Part shown: piece after piece, positions 17,197-26,674 of the stretch | How the letters are laid out: each line of letters begins with the position of its first letter | Position numbering within the stretch: the stretch's first letter is position 1 | DNA from: Negativicutes bacterium | GTDB lineage: Bacteria; Bacillota_C; Negativicutes; Sporomusales_B; JARLHX01 | Assembly: GCA_031292015.1 (NCBI GenBank) | Contig: JARLHY010000008.1 | Location: 111,136-175,135, forward strand | Length of the DNA: 64,000 nt | Reading direction: 5' to 3' | Translations under genes and position numbers: made by a program | The notes under the pieces: model-generated | What the model saw: only the letters and a program-made list of their open reading frames with translations | Databases searched by the model: none | What the model was told of the DNA's origin: nothing

Positions 17197-18381
17197 ATGA
17201 AAATAGACACCAGGCGGGGCCATCAGGCGCTGGGGGCGGGGTTGTTGCTGCTGGCGGTGAGCGGCGGGCTGCTGTATCTGCCGTCGCTGCGCGGCGCTCT
17301 GGCCGATGTCCGCTGGCTGCTGAGGGACATCCACATCATGTTGGGACTGGCCTTCACGGCGTCGCTCCTGGCCAACGTACCCTTCCTGACCCGGCATCTC
17401 GCCAGCCCGGCCGGCAACAGCGGTCAGTGGCTCAAGGCGCTGCTGCTGGCGACTGCAGCCGGCCTGATCGTCAGCGGCGGCTATCAGACGCTGTTTTGGC
17501 TGGGCTGGGCAGAGTCGGCGACGGCGATGAACGAGGCGCATCGCTGGCTGGCGGCTCTGGGGGTGATATTGGCACTGATCCATCTGGCCTGGCAGCGGAC
17601 CGCCGACACGCCCGGCGGGGTCGTCTCCCTGCCGCCAGCAGAGGCGGGGGAGGGGCGCCGCCTGTTTATAAAGAAACTGCTGGCGCTGGGGGTGCTTTTT
17701 GGCGCCGGTGCCGGCCTCAAATGGTGGCAGCTGTTGGTTAATCAGGCTGGAAATGAGCCTGATCCTATTCCCGGGGGCTTCAAGGACTGCAACAGGCTGA
17801 CCCCGCCGCCGGCTCCTGCCGCCCAGTCGCTGCCGCCGGCCGGGGGAGGCTACCAGGGCCAGTTCCGTTCGTACACCATCACCAAGAAACCGTGCGCCAC
17901 CAATGAAAACTGGACCTTTCGGATCAGCGGGCTTGTTGACAAGCCGCAGGCCTACCGCTGGGAGGATTTCGTCCGGCTGCCCCGCACCGTGCAGGTCAGC
18001 GATTTTCACTGTGTAGAGGGCTGGTCGGTCAAGCGGGTCACGTATGAAGGGATCCCGCTGGCCCGGCTGCTGGATGAGGCCGGGGTCGGAGCCGGGGCCC
18101 GGTTTGTCAAGTTTATCTCCGGCGACGGCGTCTATACCGATTCCCTGAGCCTTGATCAGGCCAGGATGAGCGACGTGATGGTGGCCATGCTGCTGGACGG
18201 GAACCCGATTCCGTCCGATCTGGGCGGACCGGCCAAGCTGGTGGTACCGCGGATGTATGCCTATAAATCGGTAAAATGGCTGGTGGGGATCGAACTCATT
18301 GCCGGGCCGCACGCCGGCTACTGGGAGGAGCGCGGCTATCCGGCGGACGCCTGGGTTGAAGGGAACCCGCCCAAGGGATAG
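17197..18381 (+). CDS. Molybdopterin-dependent oxidoreductase (sulfite oxidase/MsrP-like) fused to a cytochrome-b-like membrane domain
   Basis: 394 residues. The N-terminal ~190 residues hold several transmembrane helices with spaced His residues (DIHIMLG, NEAHRWLAALGVILALIHLAW), a probable heme-b electron-transfer module. A hydrophobic segment and a Pro-rich linker follow, then a sulfite-oxidase-fold molybdopterin domain (about 215-390) with the Mo-ligand Cys in SDFHCVEGWSV and the GGPAKLVVPRMYAYKSVKW segment. MsrP (YedY) normally has the membrane heme subunit as a separate protein (MsrQ); here the two functions appear in one chain. Protein methionine-sulfoxide repair is one possibility, but substrate is not clear. 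ATG 17197 has a GGAGGG site. Confidence 0.85.
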   Translation: MKIDTRRGHQALGAGLLLLAVSGGLLYLPSLRGALADVRWLLRDIHIMLGLAFTASLLANVPFLTRHLASPAGNSGQWLKALLLATAAGLIVSGGYQTLFWLGWAESATAMNEAHRWLAALGVILALIHLAWQRTADTPGGVVSLPPAEAGEGRRLFIKKLLALGVLFGAGAGLKWWQLLVNQAGNEPDPIPGGFKDCNRLTPPPAPAAQSLPPAGGGYQGQFRSYTITKKPCATNENWTFRISGLVDKPQAYRWEDFVRLPRTVQVSDFHCVEGWSVKRVTYEGIPLARLLDEAGVGAGARFVKFISGDGVYTDSLSLDQARMSDVMVAMLLDGNPIPSDLGGPAKLVVPRMYAYKSVKWLVGIELIAGPHAGYWEERGYPADAWVEGNPPKG

Positions 18382-18425
18382 CGGCAGTGAGCCGAGGAAT
18401 GCGCCGAAAAACCGGAAATAATTGC

Positions 18426-18474
18426 TTGACAATAGCAACTGCCATAATTTACAATGAAGTTAACGAACGTTAAC
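18426..18474 (+). promoter_or_regulatory. Promoter with palindromic operator upstream of the DUF2339 gene
   Basis: TTGACA (18426-18431), 18 bp spacer, TACAAT (18450-18455). Just downstream, GTTAACGAACGTTAAC (18459-18474) is a near-perfect inverted repeat over the expected transcription start, placed as a repressor site would be. The cognate regulator is not known. Confidence 0.65.
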
Positions 18475-18513
18475 ATTGGGTTTCGGTCGACAAAGGCGGC
18501 ATAAGGAGGGTTC

Positions 18514-21042
18514 ATGATGGCTTTCCAGGAAGAACTGGCCAATCTGCGGCAAAAGCAGGAAGAACTTTTGCGCGATTACGCGGCTGTTGTCAGGAATTAT
18601 CAGGGATCCAATCTGGTTCAGGAAAATGAGGCGCTGCAGCAGGCGGTCACCGAGAGCAAGACGAAAATCGAGGAACTGCGAAAGCGGTTCCAGCAGGCTG
18701 CCGAGGAGAACAGCCAACTCAGGCTGAGTCTCAAGGAGCAGATTCTTGATGAAAAGCTGAGCATCCTGAAGCTTTCGCGGGAGAAGCTGGCAACCTATTT
18801 CGCTGCCGCCGGCGGGCAGCATGAAGACGGCCTTACCCGGCTGGAGCGGGCGGCCAAGGCCGAAATGGACACTCTCAAGCAGGCGGCGCTGCGCAATCTT
18901 GACGCGACGCAGGGCGAGTTTACCGCCGAACTGGATCAATTGGCACTCAAGCTGCAAACGGCAATCCGCAGCCGGCGGGAATTGTTCGACAAGCAGCAGG
19001 CGAGAGTCCTGGGGGGGCTGGACGCCAGGCTGGACGAACTGGCGGCCGAGCCGGTCAGTGAGGAAGTGATCGCAAAACGGATCAGGCAAAACGAACTGGA
19101 GATGAAGATCGGCCTGAACTGGGTCAACAAGCTTGGTATTATTTTAATCTTATTCGGGATCGGCGCTGCCGCCCAGTTCACCTATTCGACCTGGTTCAAC
19201 GAATATATGAAAGGCAGCTTTTTCTTCCTGACCGGCGGGCTGATGCTGGTTTGCGGTGAGTGGTTCTACCGCAGGGGCAAGGATATTTTCGCCACCGGCC
19301 TGTTGGGCGGAGGGGTGGCGGTTCTCTACTGCGGTGTCTTTTACAGCTATTTTTTGTTGAAGATCATCCCGCTGAACGCGGGTCTGGCACTCTCCTTGCT
19401 GGTGACGGCGGCGACGGTGGTGCTGTCGGTGCGGTACCGTTCGCGGACAGTCTGTTGCCTCGGCCTGGTGGGCGGATACCTGCCGTTTTTCACCTATGTT
19501 TTCGCTTTCGGGCTGCGCGGTGACGCCTTTTATGCCGCCATGGGCTATCTGCTGGTGCTGAATGCGGCGGTGCTGCTGATTTCCTTCCGCCACAAATGGA
19601 ATATCGCCACCTATATCAGTATGGCCTTCCATATTCCGTCGCTGATTTACCTGGTGTTCGGCGCTCCCGCCGCGGTGGCCGGCATCGTTTACGCCGTTTT
19701 GACCTTCGGCGCTTACCTGGGGATTATTCTGGCCTATCCGCTTACCTATAAGCAGGGTTTGAGCCGGGTCGACACGGCGGCTCTGGGGCTGAATACCTTC
19801 ATCAGCTGCCTTGTTTTGTACGCTTTATTCAGCACAGCCGGCTGGGGCGGCTACCATGGCCTGCTGGCGCTGGGGTTTGCCGTGGTGTACGGCGGACTGG
19901 CCAGGCTGGCGGAGCAGCGGATGCCTGGCGAAAAGTACACTTCTGTTTTGTTCTACGCCACAGCGCTGACCTTCGCAGTTTTGATGATTCCCTTCCAGTT
20001 CGGCGTGCGCTGGATGTCGATGGGCTGGCTGGTCCAAAGCATCCTGCTGATCATCGGCGGACTGCGTTATCGGATAGCCCGGCTGGAGAAGTCCGGCTGG
20101 CTGATCTTTGGACTTTGTCTGGCGGCCTTCTATATCGTGGACTGGCTCAGACTGCCTTTCTTTATCAGTAAGACGGCTTTCTTCGACTACCGGTATACGG
20201 CGGTGATGGCAGGTATGCTGACAGTCACCGGCTGCTATCTTCGGGATATGCAGCAGGATTCCGCCGGCCGGTTTTTCGCTCTGGCAGCGAAAATTCAGCT
20301 GTTCAAATATTTTACCCTGGCCAATCTGTGGGTCTACCTTGTCTATATCAGCGGCGAGTTTTACTACCACTGGGTGCCTGCGGGTTTCTACGCCGATTTC
20401 TATCACCGGACACTGACCGCGGCCGTCACTATCGCGCTGGCGTATGGGATGCCGAAGGTCCGGCTGATTTACGACATGAAAGTGCAGTGGTTTTCCTGGT
20501 CCTTGTACGGAGTCGCCCTGGCCCTCTGTCTGTGGGAAAACCTGGCTACGCCGCTGCTGCGGGGCGTGACCGCCGACCGGACGGCCGAATACCTGGCCCT
20601 GGGGGTACTGGTCTTTTATAATCTGGTGGTTCTGGCCGGTTTCCGGGCCGTTTTGCCGGGGGTACTGCAGAAAAAGTACGCCAATCTGGAACTGTATCCG
20701 CTGCTTTTGGTTATCCTGCTCCTTGGGGACACGACGATGTTCCTTGTCGGCCAGTTCCACCTTGCCAGCACCAATCTGCTGTTCAGCCTGATTTACCTGC
20801 TGGTGGGCATCGGATCGATCCAGTACGGCTTCAGGCAAAAGTTCATCTATGTGAGACGATTCGGTCTCGGGCTGGCGCTGCTGGCCACCGCCAAGCTTTT
20901 TGTCTACGACCTGCACTTCCTGAGTCTGCTGCACAAAATTTTCGCCTATTTCTGCTTTGGCATCGTACTGCTCGGCATATCCTATCTGTATCAACGGCTG
21001 AAAACCGGGGCGGAGGGGAAGGACCATGCCAAAGAAAGTTAA
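18514..21042 (+). CDS. DUF2339 family multi-spanning membrane protein
   Basis: 842 residues. An N-terminal ~190-residue hydrophilic, Gln/Glu/Lys-rich coiled coil is followed by some 20 or more hydrophobic segments, the DUF2339 layout. Function is unknown; the family often neighbours DUF3999 genes, and a remnant of one follows here. It has a strong AAGGAGG site; ATG 18517 is an alternative start one codon on. The promoter and palindrome at 18426-18474 lie just upstream, so the gene is probably regulated on its own. Confidence 0.85.
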   Translation: MMAFQEELANLRQKQEELLRDYAAVVRNYQGSNLVQENEALQQAVTESKTKIEELRKRFQQAAEENSQLRLSLKEQILDEKLSILKLSREKLATYFAAAGGQHEDGLTRLERAAKAEMDTLKQAALRNLDATQGEFTAELDQLALKLQTAIRSRRELFDKQQARVLGGLDARLDELAAEPVSEEVIAKRIRQNELEMKIGLNWVNKLGIILILFGIGAAAQFTYSTWFNEYMKGSFFFLTGGLMLVCGEWFYRRGKDIFATGLLGGGVAVLYCGVFYSYFLLKIIPLNAGLALSLLVTAATVVLSVRYRSRTVCCLGLVGGYLPFFTYVFAFGLRGDAFYAAMGYLLVLNAAVLLISFRHKWNIATYISMAFHIPSLIYLVFGAPAAVAGIVYAVLTFGAYLGIILAYPLTYKQGLSRVDTAALGLNTFISCLVLYALFSTAGWGGYHGLLALGFAVVYGGLARLAEQRMPGEKYTSVLFYATALTFAVLMIPFQFGVRWMSMGWLVQSILLIIGGLRYRIARLEKSGWLIFGLCLAAFYIVDWLRLPFFISKTAFFDYRYTAVMAGMLTVTGCYLRDMQQDSAGRFFALAAKIQLFKYFTLANLWVYLVYISGEFYYHWVPAGFYADFYHRTLTAAVTIALAYGMPKVRLIYDMKVQWFSWSLYGVALALCLWENLATPLLRGVTADRTAEYLALGVLVFYNLVVLAGFRAVLPGVLQKKYANLELYPLLLVILLLGDTTMFLVGQFHLASTNLLFSLIYLLVGIGSIQYGFRQKFIYVRRFGLGLALLATAKLFVYDLHFLSLLHKIFAYFCFGIVLLGISYLYQRLKTGAEGKDHAKES

Positions 21043-21329
21043 GCGATCGGCCGGTCGATGAACTGGTTTTTCCGGATATGGGCGGCACGCCTTACCGCTT
21101 GTATTTCGGCAATCGGAAAGCAGGAAAACCCGACTACGAAATCGAACGGCAAAGAAACTATATCGAAAAGGAGAAACAGGATGTTTGCGTCCTGGAAGGG
21201 GTACAGCCCAGCCACAACGGAGCGGCGCCGTGGACAGGCGAGGCAGGCAAACTTTTTAGCGGAGTTATTGTTGCAGTGTCGCTGTTGCTTATCGTACTGC
21301 TGATACCAAAACTAAACGTTCGCAAGTAA
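21042..21329 (+). pseudogene. Remnant of a DUF3999-type gene (C-terminal fragment)
   Basis: In the frame ending at 21329, the translation resembles the C-terminus I associate with DUF3999 proteins (RPVDELVFPDMGGTPYRLYFGN, split here as RPVDELVFPDMGGTP then YRLYFGN). A Tyr-rich linker and one C-terminal membrane helix follow (LFSGVIVAVSLLLIVLLIP). A normal DUF3999 protein has several hundred residues before this. Upstream, the frame runs straight into the end of the DUF2339 gene. ATG 21027 begins a peptide that stops within a few codons, consistent with an internal deletion just after the original start. A short protein from ATG 21078 (83 residues) could still be made. Confidence 0.65.
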
Positions 21330-21358
21330 TGCTGCAGATGTGATTAGGAGGGGAAATT

Positions 21359-23473
21359 TTGAAAGGACTTATCCGGCTTTTGTTGCGATGGTTGTTCAAA
21401 GTGAGGCTGACGGACTGGGAAACTCTCCGCTTTGACGGACCTTCGATCATTCTTCCCAATCACCAGTCGTTTTTGGACGCCGTTTTTCTCTGGGCTTTTT
21501 TGCCTGGCAACCCCTGTTTTGTGATCAACACGGCCATTGCTGCCAAGATCAGTTTTGCCCTCCGCTGGATCGATCATATTACCGTGGATCCCTTCAACCC
21601 CTATTCTCTGAAGAGGATCGTCGCGGTGGTGAAGGAAGGCCGCCCGATAGTGCTGTTTCCCGAAGGCCGGATCACTACTACCGGCGGCCTGATGAAAGTC
21701 TACAGCGGGGTCGGCTTCGTGGCGCTGAAAACCGGAGCGGCGCTGCATCCGGTCATTTTCTCCGGCCTGAAGTACTCCAAACTTTCCCGGATCACCGATA
21801 AAGTGAGATCGGCCTGGTTCCCGCAAGTTGCGATGTACGCCGCAGCACCGCTGCGGATAGCCGAGGAGGCCAACAAGAGTTTCAAACAACAGAAAAAGGA
21901 GATCAGCAACAAACTGCTGGTGGTTCTGCAGGAAGCGCTGTTTCGCACCAAGCAGCTCGAGACCGCCGGCAGCAATCTGTTCGACAGGCTGCTGGCCGCC
22001 GGCAGATTCTTCGGGATGGGAAAAGTCATGGCCGAAGATATCAGCGGGACGATTACTTACCGCCGGGCGATCAAGGGCAGCTATGTGCTGGCCGGGAAGC
22101 TGCGGGCCGTGCTGGGCGGAGAGAACCGGGCCGGCATCCTGCTGCCCAACTCCATCGGCCATGTGGTCGCCTTCTTTGCCCTGCTTTACGCCGACATCAG
22201 CCCGGCTATTCTGAACCTCAGCGCCGGGGTGCGTAACAACATCGACTGCGCTCACACCGCCGGCCTGAAGACCATCCTGACTTCACGGGCTTTCGTGGAA
22301 AAGGCGGGATTCGCGGATTACATCGCCCAACTGGCCGCCGAGTTTCGGATCATATACCTGGAGGACCTGCGGGCCCAACTGGGACTGTGGGCAAAACTGA
22401 GCGGGCTGGGCCATTATTTCCTCCGGAAAAAGGCCGCCGGGACGGCCAAGATCATCCTGTTCACCAGCGGCAGTGAGAGCAAGCCCAAAGGGGTTGTCCT
22501 CCGCCAGGCCAATATCCTGACCAACATCAACCAGGCCGGGAGCGTCATCGACTATACCCAGCAGGATAAAATGTTCAATGCGCTGCCGATGTTTCATTCC
22601 TTCGGCCTGACGGCAGGAACGCTGCTGCCTATTCTGGAAGGGCTCGAAGTATTTCTTTATCCCAGTCCGCTGCATTTCAAGGTCATACCTGAGATCGCCT
22701 ACGACCGGGGGGTCACGCTGATGCTGGGGACGCCCACTTTTTTGATGGGTTACGCCAAATACGCCCATCCTTATGATTTTTTCAGCCTCCGCTACGTACT
22801 GGCCGGAGGAGAAAAGCTGAAGGACGAAGTTCGAAGCATCTGGCACGAGAAGTTCGGCATCCGGATTTTGGAAGGCTACGGTATAACCGAGACCGCGCCG
22901 GTCCTTGCCATCAACACGCCGCTGTTTCATCGCACCGGCACGGTGGGGCGGTTTCTGCCGGGGATCGAGTGGCGGCTGGAAGCGGTGCCGGGGATCGCCG
23001 ACGGAGGCAATCTGCTGGTGCGGGGTCCCAATGTCATGGAGGGGTATCTGCTGCACGGCCAGGGACTGATTCCGGCGGAGGAATGGTACAACTGCGGCGA
23101 TGTGGTGACTGTCGACGGGGATGGTTTTGTAGCCATCAAATCGCGCCTGAAGCGGTTTGCCAAAGTGTCGGGCGAAATGGTCAGTCTCGACGCCGTCGAG
23201 CGGGCGGCGGAAAAGGCTTTCGGCAGCGATAAAAACGCCGCGGTCAGCCTGGCGGACGGCAGGAAAGGGGAGAAGATCGTCCTCTACACGCTGGAGAAGA
23301 GCGCCACCCTGCAGGCGCTGCGGGTCTATTTCAGCCAGACCCGGCAGAGCATGCTGGCCCTGCCGGCTGAAGTGGTGCTGGTGGATAAGCTGCCGCTATT
23401 GGGCAGCGGCAAGGTGGATTATGTCCGACTGAGGGCGCTGGCGGCCGGAGAGGAGGAGAACCATGCTCCCTAG
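21359..23473 (+). CDS. aas: Bifunctional lysophospholipid acyltransferase / acyl-ACP synthetase (Aas-like)
   Basis: 704 residues with two domains. Residues ~1-200 are a PlsC acyltransferase (NHQSFLDAVF gives the HxxxxD motif; FPEGRITTTG gives the substrate Arg/Glu). Residues ~220-700 are an AMP-forming acyl-activating domain (LFTSGSESKPKGVVL phosphate loop; EGYGITETAP; a YNCGDVV segment). Aas re-acylates 2-lysophosphatidylethanolamine at the inner membrane. TTG 21359 is the start, 5 bp after AGGAGGGG. It overlaps lplT by 11 bp, the classic aas-lplT repair pair, which fits a cell with two membranes. Confidence 0.9.
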   Translation: MKGLIRLLLRWLFKVRLTDWETLRFDGPSIILPNHQSFLDAVFLWAFLPGNPCFVINTAIAAKISFALRWIDHITVDPFNPYSLKRIVAVVKEGRPIVLFPEGRITTTGGLMKVYSGVGFVALKTGAALHPVIFSGLKYSKLSRITDKVRSAWFPQVAMYAAAPLRIAEEANKSFKQQKKEISNKLLVVLQEALFRTKQLETAGSNLFDRLLAAGRFFGMGKVMAEDISGTITYRRAIKGSYVLAGKLRAVLGGENRAGILLPNSIGHVVAFFALLYADISPAILNLSAGVRNNIDCAHTAGLKTILTSRAFVEKAGFADYIAQLAAEFRIIYLEDLRAQLGLWAKLSGLGHYFLRKKAAGTAKIILFTSGSESKPKGVVLRQANILTNINQAGSVIDYTQQDKMFNALPMFHSFGLTAGTLLPILEGLEVFLYPSPLHFKVIPEIAYDRGVTLMLGTPTFLMGYAKYAHPYDFFSLRYVLAGGEKLKDEVRSIWHEKFGIRILEGYGITETAPVLAINTPLFHRTGTVGRFLPGIEWRLEAVPGIADGGNLLVRGPNVMEGYLLHGQGLIPAEEWYNCGDVVTVDGDGFVAIKSRLKRFAKVSGEMVSLDAVERAAEKAFGSDKNAAVSLADGRKGEKIVLYTLEKSATLQALRVYFSQTRQSMLALPAEVVLVDKLPLLGSGKVDYVRLRALAAGEEENHAP

Positions 23474-24653
23474 GCCATCGCCGCTGAAGGCCCTGTTCGC
23501 GGCTCAGTTCCTATCGGCCTTCGTCGACAACATGATACTGTTCGTGGCCCTGGCGGTCATCCGGCGGGACGGCTTTCCGGAATATTACCTGCCCCTGGTT
23601 CAAAGCACTTTTTTATGTTCTTATATCGTCCTGTCGCCATGGGTGGGCAGGTTCGCCGACCAGAAAGCCAAAGCCAATGTGCTGATTGTGGGGAATGTGG
23701 TGAAGGCGCTGGGCATTGTGCTGCTACTGCTGGGCTGCGATCCGGCGGTCAGCTACGCGGTGGTCGGGGTCGGCGCGGTCATCTACAGCCCGGCCAAGTA
23801 CGGCATACTGCCGCTGCTGACCCGGGGTGAGGCCGAGCTGCTGCGGGCCAATTCCAACCTGGAAAGCTACACGATTCTGGCGATCCTCGCCGGGTCGGTG
23901 GCCGGTGGCTGGCTGGCCGACCGGTCGGTGCTGCTGGCGCTGACGGCCTGTGTTGTCCTGTACGGCGCCTCCATCGCCATCAACACCCTCATTCCCAAGG
24001 ATCCGGGAAACCGGTCGATAAGCTATAAAAACTCCGTCGGCGAGTTTCTGGCCGACACTATGGCGCTGCTGCGCCAGCGCCAGAGCCACTATTCGCTGAT
24101 CGGCACAGGGTCCTTCTGGATGGCTTCGGCGGTGCTGCGGATGATTATTTTCGCCTGGGTGCCGCTTATTCTGGGCATAACCAGCGGTACGGCCATCAGC
24201 CTGATTATCGCCGTCACCGGAGTGGGGATTGCCATCGGAGCGATGGTGACGCCACTACTCATCAGCATCAAGACGTATCAGCGCACGGTGTGGTTCGGTC
24301 TGGCCATGGGCTTGGGCATCCTGGCCTTCCTCAAGATCACCAGCCTGCCGGTCACGGTGGCCGCCCTGCTGCTGATCGGGGTGCTGGGCGGGATCTATAT
24401 CGTGCCGATGAACGCCTGTCTGCAGCAGGTAGGCCACAACACCATCGGCGCCGGCAAGACCATTGCCGTGCAGAATTTCCTTGAGAACAGCTTCATGTTC
24501 GTCGGAGTGGGGGCCTATACCCTGGCGGCCAAACAAGGGGTTGCCGTGGAGCTTTGCCTGGGCGGCACCGGGGTGGCTCTGCTGCTGCTGGTCGGTTATC
24601 TGCTGGCGTACGTCCGGGCCGGCCAGACCCGCCAAAGGAAACCGGGCCGGTGA
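23463..24653 (+). CDS. lplT: Lysophospholipid transporter (LplT-like MFS protein)
   Basis: 396 residues, about 12 membrane segments, major facilitator fold. LplT flips lysophospholipids across the inner membrane to Aas. Typical features are AAQFLSAFVDNM near the N-terminus, WVGRFADQKAKA (the loop 2-3 motif) and VIYSPAKYGILPLL. It overlaps aas, so translation is coupled. The assignment leans partly on this neighbour; the sequence alone also supports it. Confidence 0.88.
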   Translation: MLPRPSPLKALFAAQFLSAFVDNMILFVALAVIRRDGFPEYYLPLVQSTFLCSYIVLSPWVGRFADQKAKANVLIVGNVVKALGIVLLLLGCDPAVSYAVVGVGAVIYSPAKYGILPLLTRGEAELLRANSNLESYTILAILAGSVAGGWLADRSVLLALTACVVLYGASIAINTLIPKDPGNRSISYKNSVGEFLADTMALLRQRQSHYSLIGTGSFWMASAVLRMIIFAWVPLILGITSGTAISLIIAVTGVGIAIGAMVTPLLISIKTYQRTVWFGLAMGLGILAFLKITSLPVTVAALLLIGVLGGIYIVPMNACLQQVGHNTIGAGKTIAVQNFLENSFMFVGVGAYTLAAKQGVAVELCLGGTGVALLLLVGYLLAYVRAGQTRQRKPGR

Positions 24654-24885
24654 CTTGAGGGTGCGTTGAAACTCCGCTGCCGCTGCCGACGCTGCGGGAA
24701 TCGCAAAGTGGCCGGACGGACGGAGCTCCAGAGGCGCAGTTTCTGCCTTTTGATATAGCCTGCGCCGAAACCTGTTGCGAACGGCTACGCCCCGAACCGC
24801 AGGTTCGGGGCTTGCTTTTATCCGCAGGGGATAATTGGCAGGGTGTGGAATAGTAGCTTACAACAGAGGGTGAAAGGAGAAGTCG
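24654..24885 (+). terminator. Intergenic region with repeat-like segment and rho-independent terminator
   Basis: 232 bp without a gene. The segment around 24700-24740 (CGGACGGAGCTCCAGAGGCGC) resembles part of the family C repeats near 32.7 and 42.75 kb. A terminator hairpin GCCCCGAACC / GGTTCGGGGC at 24789-24811, followed by TTGCTTTTA, would end the aas-lplT transcript. Confidence 0.7.
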
Positions 24886-26001
24886 ATGAAGGTCTGGGAA
24901 TTGGCAACCCCCGCATTTTTGGTTGATCTGACTGTATTGGAGAGCAATATCCGGGCGATGGCCGCCCTGTGCCGGGAAAACGGCGTTGAGCTCTGGCCGA
25001 TGGTCAAGACCCACAAGAGCACCGCCATCGCCCAAATGCAGCGGGCGGCCGGGGCGAAAGGACTGCTCACCGGGACGGTGGATGAAGCCGAGTACCTGGT
25101 GGAGCAGGGGTTTGACAATATCATGCTGGCTTACCCGGTGGCGGCGCCGGCCAATGTGGCGCGGGTGGTCGCCCTGGCCCGGCGGGCGGGGATCATCATC
25201 GGCCTGGACGGTGCCGAGGCTGCCGGCCAGCTCAACAAGCAGCTGGCTGACGCCGGTTTGATGATGGAATATCTGCTGATCATCGACTGCGGCCTGCGCC
25301 GCTTCGGGGTTTCGCCGGACAAGGCGGCGGAGCTGGCGGCAAGCCTGGCCGGTTTTTCCCAGCTGCGGCTGGGCGGGATCGCCACCCATCCGGGGCAGGT
25401 GTATGGCGCTACCGGGTATCAGGAGGTTGAAGAGGTGGCCAAGGCCGAGATCGAGGCCTTGGCCCAGGTCAAGCTAAACCTGGAGCGGCAGGGGTTCGCG
25501 GTGAAGACTGTGGCGACAGGCAGCACCCCCACCGCGCCGCTGGCGGTGAAAGCAGGTCTGTTTACCGCTCTCCGGCCCGGGAACTATGTGTTTTACGACA
25601 ATATCCAGGTGGCGCTCGGCGTTGCCAAGCCGGCGCAGTGCGCGCTGACCGTACTGGCCACAGTCGTCTCCCGGCCGAGGCCGGACACTTTCCTGATCGA
25701 CGCCGGCAGCAAATGTCTGGGGCTGGACAAAGGGGCCCACGGCAACTCGCTGCTGCAGGGCTTCGGTCAGGTAGCGGGACATCCGGAGCTGTTGGTCGCC
25801 AGCTTGTCGGAAGAAGTGGGCAGGGTTCAGATCCTGGCCGACACCACCCTTGCGGTGGGGGACAAAATCCGGATTATCCCCAATCATTCCTGTTCGTCCG
25901 CCAATTTCACCAACTGGCTTGTCGGTCATCGCGACGACGCGGTGGAGAAGCTCATCCCGGTCGACATGCGCGGCGGAACGCGCCGCCGCTGGTCCGACTG
26001 A
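24886..26001 (+). CDS. D-threonine aldolase / D-serine dehydratase-like PLP enzyme
   Basis: 371 residues, fold-type III PLP enzyme: an alanine-racemase-like barrel (TPAFLVDLTVLESNI; PLP-Lys in WPMVKTHKS) and a C-terminal D-serine-dehydratase-like domain. The metal site HSCSSAN near residue 330 is present, with IDAGSK and RPGNYVFYD in between. Members cleave D-threonine or D-phenylserine or deaminate D-serine, needing a divalent metal. Good ribosome site (AAAGGAG). No neighbour defines the substrate. Confidence 0.85.
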   Translation: MKVWELATPAFLVDLTVLESNIRAMAALCRENGVELWPMVKTHKSTAIAQMQRAAGAKGLLTGTVDEAEYLVEQGFDNIMLAYPVAAPANVARVVALARRAGIIIGLDGAEAAGQLNKQLADAGLMMEYLLIIDCGLRRFGVSPDKAAELAASLAGFSQLRLGGIATHPGQVYGATGYQEVEEVAKAEIEALAQVKLNLERQGFAVKTVATGSTPTAPLAVKAGLFTALRPGNYVFYDNIQVALGVAKPAQCALTVLATVVSRPRPDTFLIDAGSKCLGLDKGAHGNSLLQGFGQVAGHPELLVASLSEEVGRVQILADTTLAVGDKIRIIPNHSCSSANFTNWLVGHRDDAVEKLIPVDMRGGTRRRWSD

Positions 26002-26202
26002 TCGGGCGGGGAAAAAATGGTAGATAAGATGAGCCGGGAATGTTAAAATGAAGAAGACTCGCTTCAGAACTGGCCATGGGGCACTAGGAGCCTTCCGCCG
26101 GTATCGGAAACCCGATTGGCGGATATACTGTCACAGGCGGACCGCGCCGTCTGAGCGGGCGGCATCGCGCAGGTCAACAATAAAGTTACAGGAGGATATT
26201 AG

Positions 26203-26673
26203 ATGAAAAACAGTATCGCAACATTCGAAACGTCCAAGGGTGTTTTCAAGATCGAGTTGTTTGAGGACAAGGTACCGGGTACTGCCCAGAATTTCATCAG
26301 CCTGGCGGAGAAGAAGTATTATGACGGGCTGATTTTTCACCGGGTAATCCCTGATTTCATGATCCAGGGCGGCGACCCTGCCGGCAACGGCACCGGCGGT
26401 CCGGGCTACCAGATACCGGATGAATTCCACCCCGACCTGAAGCACGATGAGGCAGGAGTGCTATCGATGGCCAACGCCGGCCCCAACACCGGCGGCTCCC
26501 AGTTTTTCATCACCCTGGTGGCCACTCCGTGGCTGGACAACCGCCACGCCGTCTTCGGCAAAGTGGTGGAGGGGCTCGATGTGGTGAAAAGCATCGGGGT
26601 GGTCAAGACCGGCCGTGGTGACAAGCCGGTGGAGGATGTAGTCATGGAGAAGATCACCATCGAAAAAGGCTGA
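26203..26673 (+). CDS. Cyclophilin-type peptidyl-prolyl cis-trans isomerase
   Basis: 156 residues, a complete single-domain cyclophilin without signal peptide, so cytoplasmic. Catalytic Arg in [15 protein letters not shown], with [12 protein letters not shown] and [11 protein letters not shown] in order. Ribosome site AGGAGG. The GIY-YIG gene starts one base after the stop codon, so the two are co-transcribed. Confidence 0.95.
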   Translation: MKNSIATFETSKGVFKIELFEDKVPGTAQNFISLAEKKYYDGLIFHRVIPDFMIQGGDPAGNGTGGPGYQIPDEFHPDLKHDEAGVLSMANAGPNTGGSQFFITLVATPWLDNRHAVFGKVVEGLDVVKSIGVVKTGRGDKPVEDVVMEKITIEKG

Positions 26674-26674
26674 T

